A stretch of DNA of 64,000 nucleotides from VRUE01 sp963702575 (GCA_963702575.1 CAVPCU010000006.1:434001-498000), one strand, 5' to 3'; positions 27,448-35,944 are shown, numbered from the stretch's first letter. The notes: a model not told the origin generated them from the letters alone. Program-made: numbers and translations.

Positions 27448-28329
27448 CTATTTCGAGGCTTTGGACTTGCCCCGCGAGGAGGCGCGTTTCGGCGCGGCTT
27501 TGGGTTTCGACGCGGCCGCCCTGCGCGGCTTGGCTTTCGGGCGGCCCTTGACCGCGGCGATGCTCTGCTCGAGCGCGCTCATCAGGTCGGGGGCGCCGGT
27601 CGGCTCCGGCGCCTCGGGGGCCGGCGCGCTGAGCACGTCCTCGCCCTCGGCCTTGCGTTCGATCAGGCTCAGCAGCTGCTCGCGGTACTCGTCGCGGTAG
27701 GCGCTCGGGTCGAACTCGGCGCTGAGCGACTCGATCAGCTGCTCCGCCATCTCGACCTCGCGCTTCGCGACCTTCGGGCTCTCGCTCGGCAGCACGTCCT
27801 CCAGCTCCGCGGGCGGCACGATCTCGTCGGCGAAGCGCATCGTCGTCAGCGTCAGCACGCCGTCGCTCGGCCGCAGCGCCGCCAGGTGCTCCTTGTTGCG
27901 GAAGACGAAGCGGGCCACCGCGACCTTGCCCGAGCGCTCCATCGCCTGGGCGAGCAGCGAGTAGGCCTTCTCGGCGCCCTGCGCCGGCCCGAGGTAGTAG
28001 GGGCTGTCGAAGTAGATCGGGTCGATCCGGTCGAGGTCGACGAAGTCCTGCACCTCGATCGCCCGCGTCTTCTCCGGCGCCATCGCCTCGAGCTCCTCCT
28101 TGGTGAGGGGCACGTAGCGCTCTGGAGTGATCTCGAAGGCTTTGACGATCTGCTCGTAGGGGACCTCCTCGTCGGTCCCCTCGGCGACGCGGCGGTTGCG
28201 GATGCGGGCGCCGTCGGACTCGCGGATCTGGCGCAGCGAGATGTCGCGGCGCGCGACCGCGCTGTAGAGCTTCACGGGCACGTTGAGCAGCCCGAAGCTG
28301 ATCGTCCCGCTCCAGATCGCTCTAGCCAT
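27448..28329 (-). CDS. ku: DNA end-binding protein Ku
   Basis: Homodimeric ring that binds double-strand ends and recruits LigD. The 293-aa product starts with the classical ARAIWSGTISFGLLNVPVKLYSA. It continues through the Ku core (YYLGPAQGAEKAYSLLAQAM), then a Lys/Arg/Ala-rich C-terminal tail of about 50 residues, as in other actinobacterial Ku proteins. GGTGGTGA upstream of the ATG is a plausible ribosome-binding site. Transcribed divergently from the MFS gene with a 94-nt gap. Confidence 0.95.
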   Translation of the reverse strand: MARAIWSGTISFGLLNVPVKLYSAVARRDISLRQIRESDGARIRNRRVAEGTDEEVPYEQIVKAFEITPERYVPLTKEELEAMAPEKTRAIEVQDFVDLDRIDPIYFDSPYYLGPAQGAEKAYSLLAQAMERSGKVAVARFVFRNKEHLAALRPSDGVLTLTTMRFADEIVPPAELEDVLPSESPKVAKREVEMAEQLIESLSAEFDPSAYRDEYREQLLSLIERKAEGEDVLSAPAPEAPEPTGAPDLMSALEQSIAAVKGRPKAKPRRAAASKPKAAPKRASSRGKSKASK

Positions 28330-28411
28330 CGCCGATCACCACCCGGATTCTCGCAGTCCCGGACAAACCCCCGGCGGCGGCGCGCCCGGCCGGGAGCCAT
28401 CTTGCGCGCCC

Positions 28412-28417
28412 TAGACT
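28412..28417 (+). promoter_or_regulatory. Putative -10 box (TAGACT) for leaderless MFS gene
   Basis: TANNNT box ending 6 nt before the GTG start, with no Shine-Dalgarno sequence between. It lies in the ku/MFS divergent gap. Confidence 0.5.
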
Positions 28418-28423
28418 GGCTCG

Positions 28424-29935
28424 GTGTCCCGCCAGCAGCGCCTGACGCTGATCGCGACGATCCTCGGCTCGACCGTCGTCTTCCTCGACTCGACGGTGGT
28501 CAACGTGGCGCTGCCGGCGATCGCCAAGGGGCTGAACGCCGGCCTCGCCGGGCAGCAGTGGGTGGTCGAGGCCTACATGCTGACGCTGGTCTCGCTGCTG
28601 CTCGTCGGCGGCTCGCTCGGCGACCAGTTCGGGCGGCGGCGGATGTTCGTCTTCGGCCTGGTCGCCTTCGGCGCGACCTCGGCCCTCTGCGCCGTCTCGC
28701 CCTCGGTCGAGTTCCTCGTCGCCGCCCGCGCCCTGCAGGGGATCGCCGGGGCGCTGCTCGTGCCGGGCTCGCTGGCGATCGTCGCCGCGACCTTCGAGGG
28801 GGCGGCGCGGGGCAAGGCCGTCGGCACCTGGACCGCCTGGACCGGGATCGCGACCGTGCTCGGGCCTGCCGGCGGGGGAGCCCTGGTCGGGGCGCTCTCC
28901 TGGCGGGCGATCTTCTGGGTCAACATCCCGCTGATCGCCGGGACCGTCGCCCTCAGCCTGCACTCGGTGCGCGAGAGCCGCGACCCGGATGCGTTCCGGG
29001 GCATCGACTGGGCCGGCATCGTCCTCTCCGCCGCGGGCCTCGCCGGTCCCGTCTTCGCCCTGATCGAGCAGCCGACCCGTGGCTGGGGCGACCCGGTCGT
29101 CTGGGGATCGCTCCTCGTCGGCGTCGCCTGTTTCGCCCTTTTCGTCCTGCACGAGGCGCGCACCCGGCACCCGATGCTCGAGCTCTCGCTCTTCAGGGTG
29201 CGCAACTTCCGCATCGCCAACCTGACCACGCTCGCCGCCTACGCCGGCCTGATCGGCGGCCTCTTCTTCGTCGGCCTCTTCCTCCAGCAGGTCGTCGGCT
29301 ACACGCCGCTGGAGGCCGGCCTGGCGACGACGCCGATCTCGCTGATCCTCTTCGTCCTCTCGCCGCGCTGGGGCAAGCTCGCCTCGGGCACCGGGCCGCG
29401 CCTGCCGATGAGCCTCGGCCCGATCGTCGGCGGGCTCGGCCTGATCCTCCTGCTGCGGGTCGGCTCGGACCCGAGCTACGCCACCGAAGTGCTGCCGGCG
29501 ATCCTCGTCTTCGGCCTCGGCCTCTCGGCGACCGTCGCGCCGCTGACCGCGACCGTGCTCGACTCGGTCGAGGAACGCCACGTCGGCATCGCCTCCGGCG
29601 TCAACAACGGGATCTCGCGGGTCGCCGGCCTGCTCGCGATCGCCGTGCTCGGCGCGGTGATCTCCGCCAAGTTCGCCGCCAGCGCCCCCGGCAACGTCGT
29701 CGGGCCTCTTACGGCTGCCGCGCCCGCCGCCTCGACCGCCGCCTTCCACCTAGGCGTCGGCATCGCCGGCCTCCTGATGATCGCCGGCGGCATCGTCGCC
29801 GGCATGGGCATCGAGAACCCCAAACGCCACACGGAAGCTGTCCCCACCCGCGGCGCCGCCGCAGCCGGCGAGTGCGGCCACAGCGCCGAGTGCGACTCCG
29901 AGCCAGAGGCAACGCCCACCCCCGAAGCAGCTTGA
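28424..29935 (+). CDS. MFS multidrug exporter, DHA2 (EmrB/QacA) family
   Basis: Proton-driven drug exporter of the 14-helix class. The 503-aa product has motif D1 FLDSTVVNVALPAI in helix 1, motif A GSLGDQFGRRRMF after helix 2 and motif C-like GPAGGGALVGALSWRAIFWVN in helix 5. A hydrophilic tail of about 45 residues closes it. Substrate cannot be deduced. The start GTG follows a TAGACT box by 6 nt. Confidence 0.9.
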   Translation: MSRQQRLTLIATILGSTVVFLDSTVVNVALPAIAKGLNAGLAGQQWVVEAYMLTLVSLLLVGGSLGDQFGRRRMFVFGLVAFGATSALCAVSPSVEFLVAARALQGIAGALLVPGSLAIVAATFEGAARGKAVGTWTAWTGIATVLGPAGGGALVGALSWRAIFWVNIPLIAGTVALSLHSVRESRDPDAFRGIDWAGIVLSAAGLAGPVFALIEQPTRGWGDPVVWGSLLVGVACFALFVLHEARTRHPMLELSLFRVRNFRIANLTTLAAYAGLIGGLFFVGLFLQQVVGYTPLEAGLATTPISLILFVLSPRWGKLASGTGPRLPMSLGPIVGGLGLILLLRVGSDPSYATEVLPAILVFGLGLSATVAPLTATVLDSVEERHVGIASGVNNGISRVAGLLAIAVLGAVISAKFAASAPGNVVGPLTAAAPAASTAAFHLGVGIAGLLMIAGGIVAGMGIENPKRHTEAVPTRGAAAAGECGHSAECDSEPEATPTPEAA

Positions 29936-29985
29936 GAGAGAGGCTGGTTGCACTCCACACTGACGCTGATGCCTGCACGGTTTGA

Positions 29986-30083
29986 GCCACAGGGGCAGGG
30001 CACCTCTCGAACGGGCGGATACTCAAAGTGCCGCCCTCATTGGGCGGCACTTGTCCGGGCGAGAGGTGCCCTGCCCCTGTGGC
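29986..30083. repeat. 98-bp palindromic element between MFS gene and trpS
   Basis: The outer arms (29986-30009 and 30060-30083) are perfectly complementary over 24 bp. An inner hairpin AAGTGCCGCCC (30026-30036) / GGGCGGCACTT (30042-30052) has an 11-bp stem, and CGGA/TCCG pairs lie between. No T-run or flanking duplication is seen. It ends 5 nt before the trpS -10 box. It may act as a terminator for the MFS gene or be a small palindromic mobile element. Confidence 0.8.
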
Positions 30084-30088
30084 CCCAA

Positions 30089-30094
30089 TAGGCT
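30089..30094 (+). promoter_or_regulatory. Putative -10 box (TAGGCT) for leaderless trpS
   Basis: TAGGCT ends 6 nt before the GTG of trpS. It directly follows the right arm of the 98-bp palindrome, whose extrusion or transcript folding could affect it. Confidence 0.5.
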
Positions 30095-30100
30095 CCGGAT

Positions 30101-31105
30101 GTGCCCGCCCCCGTCATCTTTTCCGGCATCCAGCCGACCGGCCGCAAGCACCTGGGCAACTACATAGGCGCGATCCGCCAGTACGTCGAGGGCCAGGAGC
30201 GCGGCGAGCCGGCGATCTTCTGCATCGTCGACCTGCACGCGCTCTCGGTCGCCTACGACCCGGCCGAGTTGCGAGGTCTGGTCCACGACACCACGGCGAT
30301 CCTGCTCGCCGCCGGCCTCGACCCCAATCGCTGCATCCTCTTCCGCCAGTCCGACGTGCACGAGCACACCGAGCTGACCTGGCTGCTCTCCGCCGTCACC
30401 GCCCACGGCGACCTCAACCGGATGCACCAGTTCAAGGACAAGTCGGCCAAGCAGCGTGAGCTGGTCTCGGCCGCGCTCTTCTTCTACCCGGTGCTGATGG
30501 CCGCCGACGTGCTCGCCTACAGGGCGACCGAGGTCCCGGTCGGCGACGACCAGCGTCAGCACGTCGAGCTGATGCGCGAGATCGCCCGCCGCTTCAACGA
30601 GCGCTTCGGCGAGACCCTGGTCGTGCCCGAGTACCGGATCCCGGAGATCGGGGCGCGGATCATGGACCTGCAGGAGCCGGAGCGGAAGATGTCGACCACC
30701 AGCTCGAGCGAAGCGGGGACGATCTACGTCCTCGACGAGCCCGGAGCGATCCGTAAGAAGCTCGGCAGCGCGGTCACCGATTCCGAGCGGGAGATCGCCT
30801 GGGACCGCGAGCGAAAGCCGGGCGTCAGCAACCTGCTCGAGATCCACGCCGCGCTCGGTCGTCGCGACTTTCCGGCCGAGGTGGCGGCCCAGTTCGAGGG
30901 CCGCGGCTACGGCGACCTGAAGAAGGCGGTCGCCGAGGAGGTGGTGAGTCACCTGGCGCCGGTGCGCGAGCGCTACGCGGAGCTCCGCCCCGACGAGCGC
31001 GCGCTGGAGGAGGCGCTCGCCGCCGGCGCCGAGAAGGCGCGGGCGATCGCCTCCGAGACCCTGGTCGAGGTGCGCCGGCGCATGGGCGTCGGTAGCCCCG
31101 CTTAA
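30101..31105 (+). CDS. trpS: Tryptophanyl-tRNA synthetase
   Basis: Class I synthetase that charges tRNA-Trp. The 334-aa product opens with FSGIQPTGRKHLGNYIGA, where HLGN is the HIGH motif. The KMSKS loop is KMSTTS near residue 197. Length fits the bacterial TrpRS (about 330). Start GTG, without Shine-Dalgarno sequence, 6 nt after a TAGGCT box. No T-box or Trp leader is seen. Confidence 0.96.
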   Translation: MPAPVIFSGIQPTGRKHLGNYIGAIRQYVEGQERGEPAIFCIVDLHALSVAYDPAELRGLVHDTTAILLAAGLDPNRCILFRQSDVHEHTELTWLLSAVTAHGDLNRMHQFKDKSAKQRELVSAALFFYPVLMAADVLAYRATEVPVGDDQRQHVELMREIARRFNERFGETLVVPEYRIPEIGARIMDLQEPERKMSTTSSSEAGTIYVLDEPGAIRKKLGSAVTDSEREIAWDRERKPGVSNLLEIHAALGRRDFPAEVAAQFEGRGYGDLKKAVAEEVVSHLAPVRERYAELRPDERALEEALAAGAEKARAIASETLVEVRRRMGVGSPA

Positions 31106-31108
31106 CCT
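31103..31108 (+). promoter_or_regulatory. Putative -10 box (TAACCT) for leaderless scpA
   Basis: TAACCT overlaps the trpS stop region (TAA) and ends 6 nt before the scpA ATG. Confidence 0.45.
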
Positions 31109-31114
31109 AGGCCG

Positions 31115-31849
31115 ATGCCAGTCGCCGACCTCGACCTCGAGCTCGACGTCTTCGCCGGCCCCTTCGACCTCTTGATGGCGGTCCTCCTGCGCGAGGAGGT
31201 CGACCTGCTGGAGGTGGAGCTGGGCGAGGTCGTCGTCGCCTACGTCGCCCACCTCGAGCGCGAGGGCGAGCTGGAGCTGGAGGTGGCGACCGAGTTCCTG
31301 GTGCTGATCGCGGCGCTGCTGGAGCTGAAGTCGCGCCTGCTGCTGCCCGGAGCGGACGAGGAGATGGAGGAGCTAGGGCCCGAGGAGGCGGTCGAGGAGC
31401 TGCTCGCCCGCCTGCTCGAGTACCGCCGCTACCGCGACGCCTCGGCGGCACTGGTCCGCCGCTTCGAGGCCGCCCGCGGCTACCTCTACCGCTCGGCGCC
31501 GCTGCCGTCGAGCCTGCGCCGGGTCGCGACCGAGGCGGCGAGCGCCGTCTATGACCCCGAGCGGCTCGGCGCCGCGCTCGGCGACCTGCTGGTCGTGCCG
31601 CCGCCGCTCGACATCAGCCACATCCGGCCGACCGTCTCGCTCGAGCGCCGCCTGCGCGCCCTCCGCGACGCCCTCTCGGGCCGCTCCAGCATCGACTTCG
31701 ACGAGCAGTTCGGCGGCGAGGACCGGCTGACCCAGGCGGTGACGCTCTTCGCCCTGCTCGAGCTCTACCGCAAGGGAGAGGTCGTCTGGCGCCAGAGCGA
31801 GCCGCTCGGGCCGATCGAGATCCGCGCCGCGGGGGGGTCGCCGGCGTGA
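31115..31849 (+). CDS. scpA: Segregation and condensation protein A
   Basis: Kleisin of the SMC-ScpAB condensin that organises and separates chromosomes. The 244-aa product has the N-terminal kleisin pattern VFAGPFDLLMAVLLREEVDLLEVEL and LLELKSRLLLPG. The C-terminal winged-helix segment ends with VTLFALLELYRKGEV. Overlaps scpB by 4 nt (GTGA), as these partners commonly do. Confidence 0.94.
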   Translation: MPVADLDLELDVFAGPFDLLMAVLLREEVDLLEVELGEVVVAYVAHLEREGELELEVATEFLVLIAALLELKSRLLLPGADEEMEELGPEEAVEELLARLLEYRRYRDASAALVRRFEAARGYLYRSAPLPSSLRRVATEAASAVYDPERLGAALGDLLVVPPPLDISHIRPTVSLERRLRALRDALSGRSSIDFDEQFGGEDRLTQAVTLFALLELYRKGEVVWRQSEPLGPIEIRAAGGSPA

Positions 31850-32415
31850 GCGACCTGCCGCGCACGATCGAGGCGCTGCTCTTCCTCTCGCCGCAGCCGG
31901 TCGCGACGGCGGACCTGGCCGAGGCGACCGAGGCGACCGAGGGCCAGGTGGCCGAGGCGATCGACGTGCTGCGCGAAGACCTCGGCGAGGGCAAGCGCGG
32001 GGTCGTCCTGCGCGAGGTCGCGGGGGGCTTCGCGCTCGCCAGCGACCCGGGGAGCGAGGAGGCCGCCAGGCGCCTCCTGGCCAAGCCGCGGACGCCGCCG
32101 CTGACCCAGGCCCAGGCCGAGACGCTGGCGATCGTCGCCTACCTGCAGCCGGTCTCGCGGCCCGAGGTCGCCCGCATCCGCGGCGTCTCCTCGGAGTCGG
32201 CCGTGCAGACGCTCTCCGAGCGCGGCCTGATCGAGGAGTCGGGCCGCTCGCAGTTCGGCGCGGCGCTGTTCAAGACGGCCGAGCTGTTCGAGCGGCTCTT
32301 CGGCCTCACCGGGCTCGACCGGCTGCCAGACCCTTCGCAGTTCGACCCGACGCCGGAGGACGAGCGCGAGCTGCGCGAGCGGCTCCTCAAGGCCGGCGAA
32401 CAGCGCGCCGAGTAG
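31846..32415 (+). CDS. scpB: Segregation and condensation protein B
   Basis: Dimeric winged-helix partner of ScpA. The 189-aa product begins with TIEALLFLSPQPV and has the typical QAETLAIVAYLQPVSRPEVARIRGV near residue 88 and ERGLIEESGR. GTG start inside the scpA stop. Followed after 3 nt by a pseudouridine synthase, a common arrangement. Confidence 0.94.
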   Translation: MSDLPRTIEALLFLSPQPVATADLAEATEATEGQVAEAIDVLREDLGEGKRGVVLREVAGGFALASDPGSEEAARRLLAKPRTPPLTQAQAETLAIVAYLQPVSRPEVARIRGVSSESAVQTLSERGLIEESGRSQFGAALFKTAELFERLFGLTGLDRLPDPSQFDPTPEDERELRERLLKAGEQRAE

Positions 32416-32418
32416 CGC

Positions 32419-33117
32419 GTGAGGCTCGCGAAGTTCCTTGCGCATGGCGGAGTCGCTTCGCGGCGGAAAGCTGAGGTGATCATTGCCAGGGGGCGGGTCA
32501 CGGTCGGTGGCGAGGTCGTAAGGGATCCGGCGCGCGATGTGGGGGAAGGGGACGAAGTTCGCGTTGACGGCAGCCCCGTCGCCACCGAGGCGCGGGAGGT
32601 TTGGGCGGTGAACAAGCCTGTGGGGGTGGTCTCGACGGCGCGGGAGCCGGGGGGGCGGACGGCGGTGGTCGAGCTGGTCGACTCGACGGCGCGGCTGTAT
32701 CCGGTGGGGCGCCTCGACGCCGACTCGGCCGGGCTGCTGCTGCTGACCAACGACGGCGGGCTGGCGAACCGGCTGACGCATCCGCGCTACGAAGTCGCCA
32801 AGGCCTACCGGATCGAGCTGCGACGGCCGCCGTCGGAGGCTGACCTGCGCCGGCTGGCGAGCGGGGTGGAGCTGGAGGACGGCCCGACCGCGCCGGCCGA
32901 GGTGCGCCGTCTGGGCGAGCGCGAGGTCGAGGTCGTCCTGCGCGAGGGCCGCAATCGCCAGGTCCGCCGGATGGCCGAGGCCGTCGGCAACCGGGTCGTC
33001 TCACTGCGCCGCGTCCGCTTCGGGCAGATCGCCCTCGGCGACCTGCCCGAAGGCCAGTCCCGCCGCCTCTCCGCCGAGGAGGTCGCCTCCCTCTGGGATG
33101 ATGCGCGGGATGGATGA
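32419..33117 (+). CDS. rluB: rRNA large-subunit pseudouridine synthase, RluB/RsuA family
   Basis: Isomerises specific uridines in ribosomal RNA. The 232-aa product has an N-terminal S4 RNA-binding domain (RLAKFLAHGGVASRRKAE). The catalytic motif GRLDADSAGLLLLTNDG lies near residue 95 (Asp is the nucleophile), and the C-terminus has EGRNRQVRRMAEAVG. The exact target position in rRNA is inferred from neighbours (scpAB), not proven. The GTG start lacks a clear ribosome-binding site. The 3' end overlaps aroH. Confidence 0.9.
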   Translation: MRLAKFLAHGGVASRRKAEVIIARGRVTVGGEVVRDPARDVGEGDEVRVDGSPVATEAREVWAVNKPVGVVSTAREPGGRTAVVELVDSTARLYPVGRLDADSAGLLLLTNDGGLANRLTHPRYEVAKAYRIELRRPPSEADLRRLASGVELEDGPTAPAEVRRLGEREVEVVLREGRNRQVRRMAEAVGNRVVSLRRVRFGQIALGDLPEGQSRRLSAEEVASLWDDARDG

Positions 33118-33484
33118 GCAGAGGCTTTTCGCGGTTCGCGGGGCGGTGCAGGCCGAGGCCAACGAGGCCGGCGCGATCGTCGAGGCGACAGAGGACCTGA
33201 TGCGCGAGCTGCTCGAGCGCAACGCGCTCGAGCCGGAGGCGATGGTCAGCGTCCTCTTCACCACCACCGACGACCTCGACGCCGAGTTTCCCGCAGTTGC
33301 GGCGCGCGCCGCCGGGCTGGACGCGGTGCCGCTGCTCTGCTGCCGCGAGATCCCCGTGCCGGGCTCGATGCCGCGGGTGATCCGGGCGATGGTCCACTAC
33401 TACGCGCCGGTCGGGCACGCGCCCGCCCACGCCTACCTCGGCGCGACCCAGGACCTTCGCTCGGACCTGCACGCGGCCCAATAA
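33110..33484 (+). CDS. aroH: Chorismate mutase, AroH type
   Basis: Converts chorismate to prephenate; feeds the tyrA and hisC-like steps encoded nearby. The 124-aa product matches the trimeric AroH fold: FAVRGAVQAEANEAGAIVEAT with the active-site Arg near residue 8, SVLFTTTDDLDAEFPA, CREIPVPGSMPRVIR and HAYLGATQDLR. The start at 33110 is chosen for length. A weak GATGAT box lies 7 nt upstream, and an earlier in-frame ATG (33098) would only add four residues. Confidence 0.92.
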   Translation: MDEQRLFAVRGAVQAEANEAGAIVEATEDLMRELLERNALEPEAMVSVLFTTTDDLDAEFPAVAARAAGLDAVPLLCCREIPVPGSMPRVIRAMVHYYAPVGHAPAHAYLGATQDLRSDLHAAQ

Positions 33485-33509
33485 CCAGTCCGGTCGGCAC
33501 AATGGACGC

Positions 33510-34610
33510 ATGACCGTCACCTTCGCGGAGAAGCTCACCCGGATGCCGGGCTACCAGGCCGGCGTGCCGACCGGGCAGGCGCCCGAGGCGATCGCCGCCG
33601 GCGGGATCGCCCAGCTCGCCTCGAACGAGTCGCCGGCGCCGCCGCACCCGAAGGTGGTCGAGGCGATCCAGGCCGCGGCCGGGGCGATGAACCGCTACCC
33701 CGACCCCGACGCGACGCTGCTCCGCGGCCGGCTCGCCGAGCGCTACGAGACCGAGCCCGGCCGGGTGGCGGTCGGCAACGGCTCCTGCGAGATCCTGCTC
33801 GCCGCGGCCGAGGCGCTCTGCGAGCCCGGCGCCGAGATCGTCTACGCCTGGCCGTCGTTCTCGATGTACCCGCACCTGGCGGCGCTGACGGGCGCGCGGG
33901 AGATCCGCGTGCCGCTGGCCGAGGGGGAGAGCCACGACCTCGAGGCGATGGCCGCCGAGGTCACCGCCGCCACCCAGCTGGCGATCGTCTGCAACCCCAA
34001 CAACCCGACCGCGACCCACCTGCCGGCGGCGGCGATCGCCGCCTTCTGCGAGCGCGTTCCCGCGCACGTGACGATCGCCCTCGACGAGGCCTACGTCGAG
34101 TTCCAGACCGACGACGACCCCGACGCGACGATCGACCTGCTCGCCGAGTTCCCCAACCTCGTCATCCTGCGCACCTTCAGCAAGGTCTACGGCCTCGCCG
34201 GGCTGCGGGTCGGCTTCGCGCTCGGCTCGGCCAAGTTCCGCGCCGCGATCGACGCCGTGCGCCAGCCGTTCAGCGTCAACGCCGTCGCCCAGGCGGCCGC
34301 CGCCGAGGCGGTCCTGCACCAGGACGACGTCGCCGTCCGGGTCGAGCGGACGATCGCCGAGCGTGTCCGCATCGAGGAGGGCCTGCGCGACCTGGGCCTG
34401 GGAACCACCGAGACCCAGACCAACTTCTCCTGGATCGACCTCGGCGACCTCGACGAGCGCGAGACCGTCGCCGCCCTGGCCGAGCGCCGGATCGCCGTCC
34501 GCCCCGGCGCCCCCCTGGGCGACTCCGGCCACATCCGCGTCAGCTACGGCACCCCGGCCGAGAACGACCGCTTCCTCGCCGCGATGTCCGAGCTTATCGG
34601 ACATATGTAG
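33510..34610 (+). CDS. hisC: Histidinol-phosphate/aromatic aminotransferase
   Basis: PLP-dependent class I/II aminotransferase. The 366-aa product has LASNESPAPPHPKV near the N-terminus, NPNNPTATHL, DEAYVEF and the PLP Lys in RTFSKVYGLAGLRVGFALG near residue 220. Position among aroH, aroF, tyrA and aroA suggests that it may act on aromatic keto acids as well as, or instead of, histidinol phosphate. CACAAT, a near -10 box, ends 6 nt before ATG. Confidence 0.88.
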   Translation: MTVTFAEKLTRMPGYQAGVPTGQAPEAIAAGGIAQLASNESPAPPHPKVVEAIQAAAGAMNRYPDPDATLLRGRLAERYETEPGRVAVGNGSCEILLAAAEALCEPGAEIVYAWPSFSMYPHLAALTGAREIRVPLAEGESHDLEAMAAEVTAATQLAIVCNPNNPTATHLPAAAIAAFCERVPAHVTIALDEAYVEFQTDDDPDATIDLLAEFPNLVILRTFSKVYGLAGLRVGFALGSAKFRAAIDAVRQPFSVNAVAQAAAAEAVLHQDDVAVRVERTIAERVRIEEGLRDLGLGTTETQTNFSWIDLGDLDERETVAALAERRIAVRPGAPLGDSGHIRVSYGTPAENDRFLAAMSELIGHM

Positions 34611-34629
34611 GGTCTATAATGGACATATG
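34599..34629 (+). promoter_or_regulatory. TATAAT promoter flanked by direct repeats GGACATATG (MNT-HEPN operator)
   Basis: GGACATATG occurs at 34599-34607 and again at 34621-34629, 22 bp apart (two helical turns). Between them is a consensus TATAAT (34615-34620), 6 nt before the antitoxin ATG, which is part of the second repeat. The layout suggests autorepression by the antitoxin, which has a helix-turn-helix domain. The first repeat overlaps the hisC stop. Confidence 0.65.
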
Positions 34630-35199
34630 ACTGCACTGACCAACCTCGCTCGCGAGGTTGGCGTCAACGAGCGCACGCTGCGGCGCGCGGTGAACGAGGG
34701 CGCGGTGAAGGCGCGTCGGCTTTCACCGCGCAAGCTCGAGCTTCCGTTCTCGGAGGATCGGTACGTGCGCGCCCACTGGCCGTTGATCGCGAAGCTGCGC
34801 GAGACGCTCCGGACCAAGCACAACGTGCGCTTCGCGATGCTCTTCGGCTCCGCGGCTCGTGGAGATGACACCGAGACCAGTGACGTAGACGTGATTGCCG
34901 ACCTGCGGGACTCGGATTTCATGCGAGAGATCGACCTCGCCCTCAGGCTCGAAGAGGCGGTCGGGCGATCGGTCGACGTCGTCGATCTGAAGGATGCGGA
35001 AGACGACCCGACCTTCCTGGCGATGGCTCTCGAGGATGGCAGGGTGCTGATCGATCGTGGATCCGTTTTGCGGCGACTCAGAGCCGAAGAGGCCAGCTTG
35101 CGGCGGCGGGGTCGCAGGCGCGATGCACGGCGGAAGCGCGAAGCGCTGGCGAGCATCGATCGATTCCTGGAAGAGCGGCAGTGGCCAAAGACGGCCTGA
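34627..35199 (+). CDS. MNT-type nucleotidyltransferase antitoxin with N-terminal HTH
   Basis: The 190-aa product has a MerR-like helix-turn-helix at residues 1-30 (LAREVGVNERTLRRAVNEG). The nucleotidyltransferase motif is GS-x10-DxD: GSAARGDDTETSDVDV near residue 75. A Lys/Arg-rich C-terminal helix ends it. MNT antitoxins such as MntA inactivate their HEPN toxin by adding AMP to its active-site Tyr. It overlaps the HEPN gene by 19 nt. Fusion to a DNA-binding domain fits the repeat pair over its promoter. Confidence 0.85.
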   Translation: MTALTNLAREVGVNERTLRRAVNEGAVKARRLSPRKLELPFSEDRYVRAHWPLIAKLRETLRTKHNVRFAMLFGSAARGDDTETSDVDVIADLRDSDFMREIDLALRLEEAVGRSVDVVDLKDAEDDPTFLAMALEDGRVLIDRGSVLRRLRAEEASLRRRGRRRDARRKREALASIDRFLEERQWPKTA

Positions 35200-35699
35200 G
35201 GAAGGCCGATCGCCAGCGACTGGTGCGCCGTATCGCCGAGCGGTTGAACGAGTTTCCGCGCCAACTCGGCGCCCTGGAATTCGCGATGTCCGACTTCGGC
35301 GACGAGTTCGACCTCTCCCGGTTCAAACGCGCCTTCGAGTCCTCTGACCCCGCGGCGTACAACTCTGTACAGGCCCTCGAAAGGGCTGTTGGACGCGTTC
35401 AGAACATCCTCACCGACATGGCTGTGGACGGCGCTCGCCTGGCTGAGATGCCGGTCGGCCGACCGGCAAAGGACGACTCGCGGGCAAAGCCCTCCTTCGA
35501 CGCGCTGCGAGACGCCGGCATCATCGGCGGGAACGTGTGCCGCTGGCTCGAGCAAGGCCAGAAGGCGCGCTCGCGGTTGGAGCACGACTACTTCAACCTG
35601 TCAGCCGGCGAGGTGCACCGTGCGACGAAGACCGTGCGCCGCACCGCACAGGAGTTCATCGGCCCTTACCGCGCATGGATCGAGCCGTACCTCGACTAA
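35181..35699 (+). CDS. HEPN-domain toxin (putative RNase)
   Basis: The 172-aa all-helical product carries RSRLEHDY near residue 136, an exact Rx4HxY motif, the HEPN RNase active site in which the Tyr is the AMPylation target. The GTG start lies inside the preceding MNT gene (19-nt overlap), so the pair is translated together. In MNT-HEPN modules the HEPN protein cleaves RNA when free. Target unknown. Confidence 0.83.
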   Translation: MAKDGLRKADRQRLVRRIAERLNEFPRQLGALEFAMSDFGDEFDLSRFKRAFESSDPAAYNSVQALERAVGRVQNILTDMAVDGARLAEMPVGRPAKDDSRAKPSFDALRDAGIIGGNVCRWLEQGQKARSRLEHDYFNLSAGEVHRATKTVRRTAQEFIGPYRAWIEPYLD

Positions 35700-35739
35700 C
35701 CGTCGCTCGCCTGCTACAAAGTCAGGTGAAGTGAAGCGA

Positions 35740-35792
35740 ACAGGCGACACCCTTAGCAGCATGTGCGCGCGCCGCGCCGCGGTGGCGCCTGT
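35740..35792. terminator. Hairpin downstream of the HEPN gene
   Basis: ACAGGCG (35740-35746) with CGCCTGT (35786-35792), plus an inner ACC/GGT pair. No T-run. It is a possible terminator for the toxin-antitoxin operon. The rest of the 252-nt gap to aroF shows nothing else except the aroF -10 box. Confidence 0.4.
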
Positions 35793-35938
35793 CCGCATCT
35801 CCTATTCCTGGCGATTTAGCTAGGCGTCCGGCCTGGCGGCTTCGCGCCGCTTCCATAGAGCGTTTGGCCGGGCGCCGGTTCCCGTGGTTCGCGCGCTTCG
35901 CGATGCCTGCGCCCGCATGGCGAAGCCCGTTCGGAAAG

Positions 35939-35944
35939 TAGAGT
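35939..35944 (+). promoter_or_regulatory. Putative -10 box (TAGAGT) for leaderless aroF
   Basis: TANNNT box ending 7 nt before the GTG start of the DAHP synthase gene. Confidence 0.45.

Noticed and set aside
26746..29985. Long plus-strand open frame (1079 codons) opposite ligD and ku
   Set aside because: Shadow frame; its composition mirrors the antisense of Ku/LigD and an alternate frame of the MFS gene, and it has no start signal.
34363..34626. Upstream extension of the MNT antitoxin frame into hisC
   Set aside because: The added codons are an alternate frame of hisC with low-complexity composition; TATAAT 6 nt before ATG 34627 fixes the start.
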